A stretch of DNA of 64,000 nucleotides from Chamaecrista fasciculata (GCA_003254925.1 QANZ01022989.1:107367-171366), one strand, 5' to 3'; shown: positions 48,323 through 62,194, counted from the stretch's first letter. Numbers and translations: made by a program. The notes: generated by a model not told the origin, from the letters alone.

Positions 48323-51300
48323 CTATGATGGTGCACCAAGATATGAGGCAAGTCGTAAAATGTCACTGAATACTCCACCAGCTGTGACTTGAGCACCAGC
48401 TCCTGGTCCACGAACTATCAGAGGCTGATCCTTATACCTTCTTGTGGTAAATGCAATTATATTATCTGACCCAGCCAGTTGTGCGAATGGATGATCCTTC
48501 TTGTATCGTTGCAGCTCAACAACTCCTTTTTGATTAGTCACATCCACCACCCCCACATATCTCAAGACCTTCAATTAAAACAAGTTCATCAAATCAATAA
48601 TCGAACCAGAACTATGATACCCAACAACAAACCAAAATCCAAAGATGCCAACCAAATTTCCCCCCACACCAACAATTACCAAACAAAAAATAAAAAATCA
48701 CACATAAGTCTATTTATGCAATATGAGCTTTAGGAAAATATACTTTGCTTTCATTATCTAGTAGGAAATCTAGAAGGATGATGTGAAATATCTTGACTTC
48801 ATTCATCCTCTAGGTGAAAATTTACTTGGGAAAACTCAAAGCAGTCTGGTTCGATATCGAAGGTTTAGGTGCCAGGTACGAATATCCTATGATACCCACT
48901 TTCTTGATGTGCATCATCTTTACTATCCAAGTTCCACCATATTTTAAGATATCATGCATGGATTAAGTAGTTAATTTCTTTCCAATACTCTAAAGAGTTA
49001 CTCACTTCCCCTGCATTATCAGCATCCTGTTGTTTCTTTGCCATATCCTGGTCAAATTTAGGTAGTTGTTGCATAAACTCCTGAGCTGATGCACTAGCCT
49101 ACATGAAATCATCAAAATAACCATGTTAGGTATAAGTATAACTTTAGTTGCATACACTCAATAAAGAGCTGTATTAGGATAAGTCAGATTTTACTCTTAG
49201 TTGTTCTGGCACAAGGCTCTCAACAGGAATATCGGACAGTTCAAGCTTTACACCAGATTCCCTCGCAAGAATTATCACCTGTATATCACAGGCTTGAAAA
49301 ATATTAACCTTAAACATTAAAGAGAGAAGATATAATAATTAATAAAGCATAATCAACAGTGTGATTAGACTACATACTACAAGTTCCGAATGGGTCTCTC
49401 AATATCATGCATCGTACTTACTATCCCAACAGTTAACTTTCATTTTTATTTCCCCAATCAATAGGGCATTCTCATCATAAACGATTGTCGAAGAAATATA
49501 GCTTTTATTTCCTATAGTAACAAGTGATTTCCCACCCAAATTTGATTGGGATCTTATTTAGAAGAAAATATTCAACCTCTATTTGAGCTTCAACGCAAAG
49601 ATACTAAATTTATTATACACAAAAATTTCGTTTCAGAAAATTATATTAAAAGATAAATACATAATTAAAACTATTCTTCATAATGATAAGTCATAATTAT
49701 CGGGACTACATCCGTTGAATACAAATTATATATAGAGGGAAAATAAGTAGCAAATGATAAGTAAATATTTTGAGTTATACTTACTAGATAATTAAGATTC
49801 TCAAACATCTTTGCATTATACGTCATTTAATCAAAGCTTGAACTCAAACACTGATGATATGTAGATCGACTTTGAAAAGAAGCTCATAAGTAATATGATT
49901 CAAATTTGAGCTTCCACGAGTTCATCCATCTTGAACTCAAATACCCACATGTATGACTTGAGTCCGATTTGTACTCTTATAATAAGAAAAGCTAAGTGGC
50001 TTTAAGATAAAAACTCATGGGACAGCAACAGCCACAGGAGGCACTTAAAGACACAATAAAATGAAAGGAGGCGGGCAGAACTATTCTATGTACCTTTCTA
50101 GCAACATCTGTTCCAGAAAGATCATCCCTTGGATCTGGCTCAGTATAACCTGCTTCCTTTGCTTCAGCAACCACCTCACTAAAAAGCCGACCTTCTTTGA
50201 AGTTGTTAAAGATGTAACTCAAAGTCCCACTGCACACTCGAAGAGGCAAAGACTTTCATTGAATGTGTAACCTCAATGACAATACCCTAGTAATCCTAGC
50301 ATCAATGTTTACTAGTTTCCACTGAAAGAGACAAATGAAGAATAATATAAGGTGTCAAAACCAACCTGAAGATGCCTTCAATTTTCAATATTTTGTCTCC
50401 AGTTTCAAGGAGACCTCTTAAAGTGCTAATAATTGGAAGACCTGCTCCAACAGTAGCTTCATAGAAGTAATGGGTATAGGATTGCCTTTGAAGAGCTCTT
50501 AGCTTCAAGTACTGAATGCAGAAGACGTACGTCAGTAAGCTTCAATAACATTAGTAACAATGTAACAACTAGAAAAAGAAGGAACAGATCTACTAGAAGT
50601 TAGTGATTACAATCCCAGCCTACTGCATACAGTTTCTTAATAATCCAGTTTGTGTTTAAAGATGAAAACATTACACCAATATAACAGTAAGAAATTCCCA
50701 AAATGCTAAAAACATAATGAACGATGTACAAGAGTTGATGTTGCACATTGATGCAATATGTGTAATATGTTTGATAAATTAAGCTTATAAATTTCTGCTT
50801 TCACTCTCCAAATTTCTACTTTATTAGTTTTTTTAACTCGAACATGTGATCAGCTTATAAAACTTGTTCCACGAGTAAGAAATGGTTACTGCAACCATAA
50901 GGGAAGGTATTTAGCATATAAAATTATCAAAGAGTAGTATCAAAGACATTTTCAACCTAAACTATTAAGCTCCTAACTTTCTAGTTTCAGCAGATTATTT
51001 GACAAATAATTACGTGTGTAGTTATTATTCAAAGCTTCCAGTTGTAAAACATAAGTCACATAACCAATACTAGTTCATGCCAATCATAGGAACAATATGC
51101 GTTACTTTACCAGATCAAGTGGTCCTGAATTGGCCTTTTTGTTCGGGGTGACTACATGTATTCCTTTGCACAACCAGTCATAGTAATGACCTGCAATGAT
51201 GGAGTCAGCTGTGCAGTCCACCAGAACAGTGTTTGGTATAAAATGATTCCCATGCACATGTTGAACGAACTTTTCCAAATTAGCCTCTTCTCCTTTTTCC

Positions 51301-54300
51301 TTTCGTAGTTCTCTCCACCCAGCTAAGTCAATACCCCTGCAGGCAACAATGATTGTTAATCTGTTCACCATATTTATACAGAAACCAACTTAAAATGATC
51401 AACAGACACAAATAGCTCAGCTCATAAGCAGCAGGAAACAACGACTATTCATCTGTTCACCATATTTACATAGAAAACAATTTAATGATCAATAGACACT
51501 AACAGCCTCGCTCATAAGCCAACAAATTCCAAGATGCATTCAGTAGCCTAATAAACATTTTACCCAACCATTCTTCTTATCAACAGTTGAATTTCCTGTA
51601 AGTTAGAGAGATATCAAACAAAAATGACGTCCTAGAATCCTCAAACATAGAAAGACCATTTGAATTTCACCTGACATACCCAATCAGAAAGTTATGGTTA
51701 TGACCCACTTTTAAAAGGCTAAAATGCATACCCCCTTTCCCCTAAAAAATTTAGTCACTTATCGAAATTCAAAGGAGTTTTGTACATTTTAACCTTTATT
51801 AAAGTAAAGGCAGAAAAGGCCAGTGTCCATCCCCTCAATTGGTGGAATTTTCTTCATCAACGAGGAAAATTTAAACAGCTAATAAAAAACTTATGTGACA
51901 CCTCATGCATCTTTATTATAGGTTAATCTTAGGTATTCCCCAGCAGTTGGAGACTTAGAGCCCTTCTCGTTGATGAAGTTAAAATGCTAGAATACAAGAG
52001 AAGATAAATTCAGCTAAGCAAATACTTACAGATCACTTAGAAGCATTGAGTTTGAACCAATGATGCCCAATACACGCAAGTCAATGTTAAATTCTTCTTT
52101 CAGAACTGCAGTCTACATGAACAAATTTGCTACTCAAATTAGTCAAGTTATCTCAAGAAGCCTTCTAAAATATGAAACTGAGGTACCCCAGTTATCTTGT
52201 AAGCAAAATTTCAGTATGTAAACATCATATTTAAATGTGGAAAAGTAAAATGCTTGTCTGGCATAACTCTATAATAAAAGCATCAAATACCTGTCAAAAC
52301 TTACAAAATTTAAAGATATCAAGGAATGTTGGACTTCAAAATATTATAAACAAGAAAATTAGAGTTGGATTTTCCTAATTTTATAAGACACCAAAATAGG
52401 GCATCATTTATTCGTTTTAAAAGTTTAAGTGATTTTCTGGTGTCAAGATAACATACGAACTAAGAATTCTCAGATATCTCATGGATAACTATTTTATTTC
52501 TATAACAGGGGAGGACAACGGGTTTAGTTTACACTACCTATATTGGATACCTGCCTCGTTATGATGATAAATTAGTAAAATAATGTCAATTTAGCTTCTC
52601 AAACATTTTTTTAACATGATCTATTATGATATAACTGTTAAGTCTAGATGATTACCATAAATTTACATGATACACAAATTCCTATTCAGGAGAATTTATC
52701 AATTTTCATGGTTGACAGCTTTACATTTAAAAGTAATTTCCAGGTGGATAGTTTCTTGTTCAATACTTGTCCAAAAAGAAAGTAAGAAAAATACATTTTC
52801 ACCTTCTTAAGGCCTGAATCTATTTTTCACTTAACTTGGTCCACAATGGCAACACAATTTCATGATATTCATGTTCCAATTTGACAAATAAATAAACGAA
52901 AATAGAACTGAAACATTGATTTATACATGCAAAATTATATATAAGCTGCACCTGATCCCTTAGCTGATCAAGTAGTGTGCCACCAATTAATCCAGGTCCA
53001 ATAATGCCCATCGCTATTGTGGTTCTTGAGAGATAAAATCTTGAATGGACAGCTCGAAGAGCCTTTATACAATCTTCTCGCTTGAGAACAACAGTAATAT
53101 TGTGCTCAGAACAACCTTGTGCTATAGCACGCACATTGATATTGGCCTGTGATTTGGTAACAAGTTTGACCATAAATTATTCAAAAGAAACATACCGAGA
53201 TGCCGCAATAAAAGATAAGAAATGTAGAAGGCAAAACATTCATCAGGTCCATTGAAAAACTCAAATTAGTTAGTTAGTTTAATTAGTTCATCTGCAATAA
53301 AAGGCATGCCAATGAAATAATACTTTACCAAAATTAATTTAAAGATAAAATTTTCAACTTCAACAATTTACTGTAATACTACTAACATAAACCATGATTT
53401 CCTAACCTTAGCCAAAGCACTGAATAGGGAGGCACTAACTCCAGGAGTGCTTGCCATTTTCTGGCCAACAGCAGCCAAAATGCTACAGTTTGGAATAACT
53501 GCAACCTGAGAAATGCTACATAATTTAGAACGTAATGTAAAAAAAAATAAAAATAGACAACCTTTACATTTTGAAATTATTCAACCACAAGTCCGCCACA
53601 TATATTCTAGAAAAAAAATACATCTGACAACCTGTGAATAAATATCAAAAGGAAACAACCAAGCTTTTACAACATTTGAGTAAGAACAAAGAAAAGTTTC
53701 CCTTTTCCCCAAGCGTCATCACAAGAACGAGTCATACTCCACTATTTTTCTTTTTCCTAAGAGAAAATTATAGAGTAGAGATATAATAGAGAAGTTTCAA
53801 ATTCAAATAACAAGCCACTTAGTTAACTTCCTATCTCTTTAGCTTCAAAGGGAAGAATATGACAGGGCACCTGAGATAGACGCCCAGCATCCAAAGCTTG
53901 GCGAAATCTGGATTGTAATGCTTCAGCAACAGCTTTTACTTCCTTCTCAGGCACAGCAAAGCATACAGAATGCTCACTACTAGCCTACACAAACGTAATT
54001 AGTGGCTGCTGCAATTTCATATATCTCAATATTGTTACTAGCACAAGGTGATGATTGTACCTGAGATATCATGATAACATTAGCTCCAACATCTTTTACT
54101 GCACCAAAAATAGCACTAGCTGTACCAGGAACACCAGCCATTCCAGTTCTGTAAATTGCATTCAGAGTCCAAGACTTTCAGGAGAAATATAGGCTACAAA
54201 ATTGAAGGCATCAAGTAGAAAGACGAAGGGGGGGGGGGGGGATTTTTTTTTAAAAAAAGTTATTCATTGTGTAAGAAAATGCAACATATGACTCACCCCT

Positions 54301-57300
54301 CAACATTTATAAGTGCCAAGTTGTCTATGGTTGCAAACCCTTTAACAAAATAATTTAAGTCCTGCTTATCTTCGTCATCATTGATAGAGGAGTGGCAAAT
54401 CTTTGTTCCAGAGGCAGAGAGGTTGAAAATGTTTCTTATTATAATGGGTATGCCATATTGCATCACTGGAATGATTGTACGGGGATGTAAAACATTTGCA
54501 CCAAAATAAGACTGCATAAATATGCAGGTTGTGAGTTAATCCACAAAGTTTCATAGGCATAAAGGGCTTTGAGGAGGCATTCCAAAGTCTAACTCACCAT
54601 TTCCCATGCCTCTTGATAAGACAATGTCTTCAAAATTACAGCCTCACCAACTGCAGAAGACATTATTATTTGTACAAAACCCCTTGTTAAGGTTGTAAAA
54701 TCATGAAAATAATAATAATAATAACAATAACAATAATAATAAAGAAAACAATTTATATATCAGACTGAGTTCAGAAACAGAATACAGAGAGCCAGTAGTT
54801 AAAGATGAACAGAGAAATTTATATACATTGTACTCAACTCAGGGTTGGACTAGCACATCAAATAATTAGAAGCACGAACCTTTTCTAGGATCAGCGCTAT
54901 ACACACCATCAACATCTGTCCAAATCGTGACCTGACGAGCCCTAAAGAGAGCACCCATGATTGCTGCCGAGAAATCACTTCCATCTCTCTTCAGTGTAGT
55001 AGGAATATTTTGAGGAGTGCTTGCAATAAACCCAGTAGCAATTATTACCTTGGATGGATTTGAAGAGTACCATTTCTCAAGTCTACACTGAGATTCTGAA
55101 TAGTCAGGATCAACTTGATTAGAACTAGTAGGGTTTACAATTAGGACTTCCCTAGTATCCATCCATTTACAGTCTGTCCCGCTCTGCAGCAAAGAAGGGA
55201 AGCATGGTGCAGTCAGAACAATTCAGATCAGAAATATAAGAAAGCACCGTTTTAATTCAAAGAGCAGACCTTCCGAATAGCTGAAGACAACAAGTGAGCA
55301 GACCATAACTCCCCATGTCCCACAACAAAATCTGTGAAGGATTCTGTTGCATGGCCAGCTGCAAGTTATTAAGTATGTTAGTAAGGATGTTAGAGAACCC
55401 ATGTATTTAATTGAGTATCAACATATTTATCTCTTCCAGGGAGAAACATTAGATCATCTAACATTTTAAGCATAAAATATTAGATCAGCATAACCAGTCG
55501 AAAACCAAGCCAAAAGCTATTTAAACATAATAATAAAATTAATATTCAAGAGGAGCATTTTATGCCCCTGACATCACAGCCAAAAGTGACAAAGCATTTT
55601 TAATGTTTTACTGTATATAATAATATAACATCCTAAACAGGACCCCTTATTTGATCAAATTAGAGAGACCAAAAATATTCCAATAAGGGAAAGGTAGACC
55701 TTGCTAAGTGCTAACTGCGAAAGTGGAAAATTAAAAGGAAAATATTGTCAAGACAATATCAGAGAATATTATAATAAAGAATACTACAGTCGATGATAAA
55801 TTGAAGGAGGTACTTAATCAGATGGAATATAAGTCAGAGAAACAACTAGCAGCATCAAAATAAGAGCCATATATATAACCAGCCACACAAAGTAAAAAGA
55901 AGTTAATAAAAATGAATGAATCAGAGAATACTAGAGCAAGAGAGCCATTACCGATGTAAATTGCACGAAGCATTGCCTTGAGGTTACTGATGTCTTCATT
56001 TAGTTTTGATAAGAAAAGAGCAAGCTCATCTCCATCAAGTAATTCATGTGCAGCAGCGCTGTGCTTCTCTAAAACAGCATCCAGTGCAGATATATAGGAC
56101 TCATCACGTGATTGAGCCTTATAAATAAGGTCATACATCATATCTGTCACCTTAGACATTGCAGAGACAACCACCAATTTCCTCTCTGAATCATCATTGA
56201 TTATTATATCTGCAACATTCTTAATTCTTAGTGAAGTTCCCACACAAGTTCCTCCAAACTTGTGAACAGACCAAGTTTCTCCTTTGGGAAGCTGTTTTTC
56301 CTCTACAGGTACATCCAGTGAAACATCTGCCAGTAATTAAAGGAAAATATCAGTTAATTAGATAAAGGATCTAACTTTAGTAAAATTACAGGAAAGGCAC
56401 ATCTTCAAATAACTAAGTAGCAACCTGTAAGTGAAGCAGATATCCTGGTATTTAGTGTCTCTCTTCCCCATGATGAAGTAATACCCTTTCTGAGACAGAA
56501 ACCAAAGTATCCTCATAAATAATAATAATAACAAATAATTAAATCAGTACAGGGAATGTACATAAATGGAATATGGCATTACAAAGGTGCAAATAAACTA
56601 AAAGAAGCAAGAGAATAGACGGCATGCAAAATACCAAGCTTTAAAAATGAAAAAAAAAAAAAAAAAACTTTTGCGATAGAAGATTGAGCGGAAACAGAAT
56701 ATCATTTATCTAGCACATGTATGATGTCAGTGTCATGATTTCAACGGTGATAAGATATGCATCATATACATTTTTTTCCCGACAATCATAAATTTCAAAT
56801 CATTGGTAGGTACCTAACGTATCAATGAATTAGGTCCATTTTTAAGCTGATTATACTTTTCATTGCTATCTTCTTGTCCTTTTCTTGTTTTCTTTTATTC
56901 AAAAAGGCAAAAAAAACTATATTGTTCAATTTAACCACAGCGAAAAAGAATCAGTAGGAACACAAAGAGAAGCTATCAAGGTTTAGTTGGCAGAAGATTT
57001 GACTGTAGCATTCGTCGCGTGCATTTTTAAACAAAACCAGACTGAATCAACGGGATAATGTCATGGAAACATATCAATAGAACAGAATCAATAGCAGCCA
57101 ACTTAGGAAGCTAATTTTCCAGGCAAGGACGATAAACAACGGAAGAAGGAGACATTAAAGCTCCATTTCTTACTACATTTTAATAGAAATAAGTAAAGAG
57201 ATGATTAAAGTGACAAAAATATAAAGAAAAATACCGAAGGAAATGAGGACGGCGGTGCAGAGGCAGGAAAGGACGGCATAGAGATTCGAAGGCAGTCTTG

Positions 57301-57374
57301 TGGTGAGGAAGTGGAGAGTTTGGAAGGCTAATGCGGGAAGAGTGTGAGATCGCAGTAGAAAAAGAACCCGCCAT
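48323..57374 (-). CDS. AKHSDH: Bifunctional aspartokinase/homoserine dehydrogenase, chloroplastic
   Basis: Predicted 916-aa enzyme catalysing the first and third steps from aspartate to threonine, methionine and isoleucine. Eighteen exons were spliced by hand: 57374-57235, 56489-56425, 56326-55952, 55358-55270, 55183-54880, 54650-54598, 54511-54297, 54148-54061, 53984-53871, 53505-53407, 53146-52952, 52112-52030, 51336-51111, 50511-50366, 50229-50094, 49278-49195, 49098-49006 and 48568-48323. All junctions are GT-AG. The first about 85 residues are Ser/Arg/Leu-rich, a transit peptide. The aspartokinase starts at 'KFGGTCVG' (K91), followed by 'GHATES' and 'TDVDGVYSADPRK'. The central ACT region has 'VEGTGMAGVPGTA'. 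The dehydrogenase has the NADP loop 'GIIGPGLIGG' (561-570), 'TPNKKAN' (670-676) and 'EPDPRDDLSGTDVARK' (761-776). Regulation by threonine through the ACT domains is known for the family. The frame is fully intact. Confidence 0.95.
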
Positions 57375-57649
57375 AAGCGCAAAACGGAGAGGAAGATGCA
57401 CAAATAGTGTTTGGCGGCTAAGAATCGCGAGGAGAAAGTGTATTTTTAGAGGGATTTGGATGCAGTGGATTCAGAATCAGCGTGCGATTTGAAGCATTCG
57501 GCGTGTATCATATGCTAGTCGTAGACAAGAGAAAGAAAGCAGGGTGTAGCAACCACTATCAGTTTTGGACCACTCACCACCTAAATTACACTCATTTGTA
57601 ATTAATTCATATATTATTTCAATTTTCAACTATGCAATCATTTTTAAAT

Positions 57650-58158
57650 GGTTAAAGGGTCATTTTGGTCCTAAATGTATGCCCTAATGTTATTTTTGTC
57701 CATTATGTTTCAAAATCTTTAAATTAGTCCTAAATATTTGTAAAATGTTTCATTTTGGTCCCGCTATTGAATATGTGGCTTGTTTGAAGTTCAGACGTGA
57801 CGAGTTTAGAGTTACGTATTTTTTTTTCAAATAGTACTTTCTTTATCTAGTTAGGGTCGTCAGCAAATAAGGTCAAATCGGTCCTAAAAGTAGACCTCTC
57901 CTTTCATGGCCAAACAAGCAAAGTTTATCATATCTCTCTCGTTTTAAATTCAAATGCGACGAATTCAAAGTTACGAGTTCTTCTTAACAAATCATTTGAA
58001 CTTAAAATAAGAGAAGTGAAAAATATGACCAAATTCAATAATTTAGGATCAAAATGAATCATTTTTCCAATATTTAGGACCAATTTAAACATTTTGAAAC
58101 ATAATGGACCAAAATGAACATTAAGGTATACATTTAGGACCAAAATGACCCTTTGACC
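57650..58158. mobile_element. Foldback MITE, family D copy 2, upstream of AK-HSDH
   Basis: Starts GGTTAAAGGGTCATTTTGG and ends CCAAAATGACCCTTTGACC. An exact 9-bp duplication, TTTTTAAAT, lies at 57641-57649 and 58159-58167. GGTCC-type phrases recur at 57667, 57697, 57726 and 57757. It sits 276 bp upstream of the AK-HSDH start codon, where its promoter should be. Confidence 0.9.
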
Positions 58159-58167
58159 TTTTTAAAT

Positions 58168-58573
58168 AAAGGAAAGATAAAAGCTAGGGTTTTTACCATC
58201 AAATATGTAGCTCTATAAAAAAAAAATTATTTTTTCATTAATTATAATTTAATATTAATAGAATAAAAAACCTTAAGTATAATTTCGACATATTTCTACT
58301 TTTAAAAGATTTACAAATTCAGTATAATTTAAGCATCATTATTCCATTTCTATCAATCAACTTGCTTAATTAAAAAAACGGTCTATTTGTATGTATTTTT
58401 TTTAGTAAGAAATTAGCGTGGAGAGGAAGACAAATACAATGGAACTGTTCTGTTACATTTTCTAATTATTTTTTGTTGTGTTGCTTTTGTAATTAAGTTC
58501 CTATTTTTTCGTCTAATCATCAGTGTCTATCTATCTACTAAGATAATGAAAGTTTGTTTGTTTTTTCTTTTTT
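58168..58573. other. Intergenic spacer
   Basis: AT-rich; nothing recognised. Confidence 0.4.
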
Positions 58574-58816
58574 GCAATAAGAAAGTATTGTCTAGACAAA
58601 GACATGAGCAATTGTTATTCTTCGGTTCCTCCTCTTGTAATTATGATGAGGTGCTTTCCACTATTTTTTTTTTGGTGACATGGTGCTTACCACTATTTAA
58701 TTATTAAGTGTCTATCACTCTAGAATTTTTTTTTAATCTTTATGCATATCTGGTCGAGATTATTAGTTGTTAATGATAATACTTTCTTTATCAATTTTAA
58801 ATTATTTTTTAACCAC

Positions 58817-59003
58817 CAACAAGTGTTTAATGTAGTGGTTGCCGAGCTACACCCTAGGTGAGAGGACCTAAGTTCGACCCCTATAGTCGACATTGTTGAG
58901 AGGGCATTACCGTTTCGTCTTTGTAGCCCGAATGGGAATAGTCTTTACTTAGACCGTAAAACGGATAGGCGGAGAAACCCATATCATACCTAAAAAAAAA
59001 ATA
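58817..59003 (+). mobile_element. tRNA-derived SINE, copy 1
   Basis: Body of about 187 bp with A-box TAATGTAGTGG, B-box AAGTTCGACCC and an A-rich tail. An exact 14-bp target-site duplication, TATTTTTTAACCAC, lies at 58803-58816 and 59004-59017. The duplication and the pol III boxes make this a confident SINE. Confidence 0.85.
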
Positions 59004-59332
59004 TATTTTTTAACCACTTTGCCTAATTGCCTCCAAGTCAAAGATAGTTATTTAAAAAACAAAAAATAAATTACATATAAATATATTTTTGCAATAAGAA
59101 AGTATTGTCTAGACAAAGACATGAGCAATTGTTATTCTTCGGTTCCTCCTCTTGTAATTATGATGAGGTGCTTACCACTATTTTTTTTTGGTGACATGGT
59201 GCTTACCACTATTTAATTATTAAGTGTCTACCACTCTAGAATTTTTTTTTAATCTTTATGCATATCTGGTCGAGATCATTAGTCGTTAATGATAATACTT
59301 TCTTTATCAATTTTAAATTATTTTTTAACCAC

Positions 59333-59521
59333 CAACAAGTGTTTGGTGTAGTGGTTGCCGAGCTACACCCTAGGTGAGAGGACCTAAGTTCGACCCCTAT
59401 AGTCGACATTGTTGAGAGGACATTATCGTTTCGTCTTTGTAGCCCGAATGGGAATAGTCTTTACTTAGACCCTAAAACGGATAGGCGGAGAAACCCATAC
59501 CATACCCAAAAAAAATATATA
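59333..59521 (+). mobile_element. tRNA-derived SINE, copy 2
   Basis: Same element and same 14-bp flanks (59319-59332 and 59522-59535) as copy 1, inside the second unit of the tandem duplication. It is therefore a copy made by duplication, not a second insertion. Confidence 0.85.
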
Positions 59522-59596
59522 TATTTTTTAACCACTTTGCCTAATTGCCTCCAAGTCAAAGATAGTTATTTAAAAAACAAAAAATAAATTACATAT

Positions 59597-60550
59597 GCTT
59601 ATTTCATTAATTGTCACATGAAGAAGCAAAACAACGTTTTTTCAATTTTAACTTGAGCTGAATAACTTTTCTGAAATACCAGCTGCAAAAAAATCTATAG
59701 GATATTACTGTAAGAAGCAGTTCTATAGTCCAGCAACTCTTAGAAACATAATTAATCTGTATTGCGAGATTTTAAAACATTTGAATCACACAAAATGAAA
59801 GTATTCCATACCTACCAAAAAAAAAATGAAAGTATTCCATAATTGATAACTGATAGCTATAGCAATCAGCAAATAGCTTACTGAAAGGAGATGAAGCTGT
59901 ATAATGGTAAGTACTAAGTACTGTTACATAAAGGAACCAATTATAAGCACCAAGCCCAAACAAGTGATGGTTGTTTGGGCTATTTAAGCATTACGTTTTG
60001 GATTTGATTTTTAGGGAATTTAATTGCAATAACAGAAAACGCAGGCGAAGGTAGAAGTATTTTCAGCACTTCAGCCTCAGATGCATTTAAGAGGATGAAC
60101 AAGAATGAAAATTTGATTAGTGAAGAAGTTCATACTTCATACTAACGACAACCATAAAAAACTATATATCCCAGAAGTACACAGACAAAAACTAAGATTT
60201 ATGTTTATTTCGAGAATGCATAACAATAAGCAATAGCAAGAAGAAAAAAAAAACACTTGTATTCAGCGCCATAAAGAATATAGACAATGTGAAGAGTGTA
60301 CCTTTCATATTGGTTAAGATTTTGATCATCGTCTTATATAAAACTCTTGCATTAAATTCTTACGAGAAGTCAAAGTAAAAGAACTTATTCAGTGGCAGAA
60401 TACAATTAATTATCATAAATCTCATAAAGGCAGTCATGCAAATTCTTTCTTTCCAAGGAGAGACAGACAGCCAAGCTTTTTATTCCTATTTCCTAGAATG
60501 GAAGAAGACAAAATAACACAAGGCAGGTTGAGTTTTAGAGGGCAAAACAG
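59597..60550. other. Intergenic spacer
   Basis: AT-rich. A short GAAAGTATTCCATA motif occurs twice near 59798 and 59829. No gene recognised. Confidence 0.4.
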
Positions 60551-60552
60551 TA

Positions 60553-60836
60553 CTCCCTCCGGTTCTATATCTCTGATGTTTAAGATAAATACACACAAAT
60601 TAAGAAAACGATTAACTCACCTACAATGAGGAGAAAAATGAGATAAAAAGACTAAACTATTCCTATTAAAAATCATAGAAATACTTGAAAAATGCTTATT
60701 CATTTATGACTCTACTATATTTAATAGGGATAAAATGGTAAAAAAATAATTAATGTTCTCTTGAATTTGTAAAACATCAAATATTTTAGAACAAAAAAAA
60801 ATCTCTAAAACACCAGATATATAGAACCGGAAGGAG
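60553..60836. mobile_element. Stowaway-type MITE
   Basis: Terminal inverted repeats start CTCCCTCCGGTTCTATAT and CTCCTTCCGGTTCTATAT (read inward from each end) and pair over about 29 bp with few mismatches. The 284-bp element is flanked by TA on both sides (60551-60552 and 60837-60838). CTCCCTCC ends with a TA duplication define Stowaway (Tc1/mariner) MITEs. Confidence 0.9.
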
Positions 60837-60838
60837 TA

Positions 60839-62194
60839 CTGGTTAGCAATTGCGGATCTAGGCAAGAAAAATAAAGGCCATGTGCCACATTCCTACAACT
60901 ATAGGCAACTTCTTTAATAATTGCATCATGAATTGTAATGTTCCTTGACACAATCATCTGATAGCCGAAAATATAATTCTCAGAAAGTAAAACTGGATGA
61001 AATGCCAACAAAGCAACCTGGAGAACCCTAGCCTTGTAAGTTGTAACAGATCATTCTGACCATTTTTTAACCAAAGATTATTGCCAAGCACTTCTTCGTT
61101 TAGCAGTGGCATCAAAGGTCTAACACAAACCCTAGCAGACATTAATTTTATTCAAAGAAGTTTATTATCCATCTATAACACCTCTTCATCATGTTTTGCA
61201 TCCAGCTTCTGAATTTCATACTGCAATCGCTCAAACCAATCATCTCCATTGGTAGACAGACACTACACAATGAGCACTTGAGACTTAGAAATTAGTAGGA
61301 AATAAAAGGCAGTAAGAATAGAAAGAGAACATTTATTCTGCAAACATATCTGCAATTAACTTTCTGCTGAAAGAACTTAACTATAATCAAGGATTCACGG
61401 AGATGGAAAGCACCTCATTTACTTGCTCCATCATGTTGTAAATGTTCAGTTTTGCAAACATTCCCATAGAGCAAGATAAAACATTTTTCTTTTAATTTTG
61501 CTACAGCCAAAACAGATATTTAATGCTTCTATAGCTCTCTCTTAACAACAGGCACAATCCATATGTTCTAAATTCTGAATCAATTAAAAAATATATATGC
61601 ACCTTACATTAAAAAGGCATGTCACAACCAAAGATGCATGTCATAATTTTTTGTTTAATGTATTACAGATTTAGAATCAGAACTGAACAGAAAACTCAAC
61701 ACATTAAAAATCATAATATATAAAAACTTAATCATTTCAAAAAAGATACAGTCATTCAGTTTTCACATTAACCATCCAGTATTTCTTTGCTTTATTCCTT
61801 TGTGTGTGTGTGTGTGTATAGATAGGGACTGGGGATTAGGCAAAGCAGGGCTACTAATATTTCTCAAGTACATGGACCAATAATGGGAAAAAAAAGGCTT
61901 ACCATGGCATCCGAAATTAAATACTGACGTTATAACCAGGAATGACATTATTATGGAAAAAGAAAACACCAAAGCATGACCTACCAGGATGGTTTTCGAC
62001 ATTAGAAAGACACCAATCTCATGTATTACACCCATCAAAACTTCAGTCGATTCCCTACAAATATTTTTGCCTTTGATCCAAAATGAGTATCAGAAGAGTA
62101 ACTAAGTACTAGAATGCTGCAAAAATCAGAAGAGGAATACAAATATGTAGCCTTCCACATAAAGTTCATGCCACCTCCGAGAACTGGCACCCAG
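60839..62194. other. 3' flank of the PPR gene
   Basis: Probably includes the 3' untranslated region of the PPR gene, possibly spliced, since a candidate exon lies at 61173-61262. A TG dinucleotide run lies at 61801-61817. Other frames here have no recognisable motif. Confidence 0.45.
61173..61262 (-). other. Possible orphan terminal exon, 29 codons
   Basis: On the minus strand a TTGTGTAG acceptor precedes 29 sense codons with protein-like composition ('DDWFERLQYEIQKLDAKHDEE') and a TAG stop. It lies about 0.9 kb downstream of the PPR stop on the same strand. It could be an alternative last exon of that gene or a relic. The best PPR donor (AAAAAG|GTAGTT at about 62211) is phase 1 while this frame needs phase 0, so the link is not supported. 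Confidence 0.3.

Larger units (their letters stand above)
58574..59596. repeat. Tandem duplication, two units of about 505 bp
   Basis: Unit 1 spans 58574-59078 and unit 2 spans 59091-59596, both starting GCAATAAGAAAGTATTGTC and ending AATAAATTACATAT. They are separated by 12 bp. They differ by scattered substitutions (for example TTTAATG against TTTGGTG) and small length changes in T and A runs. Each unit contains one copy of the same SINE. Confidence 0.93.

Noticed and set aside
54229..54241. Poly(G) run inside an AK-HSDH intron
   Set aside because: Simple homopolymer away from splice sites; no functional evidence.
61763..62038. 91-codon minus-strand frame after the PPR gene
   Set aside because: Contains the TG microsatellite and lacks recognisable motifs; probably 3' untranslated sequence.
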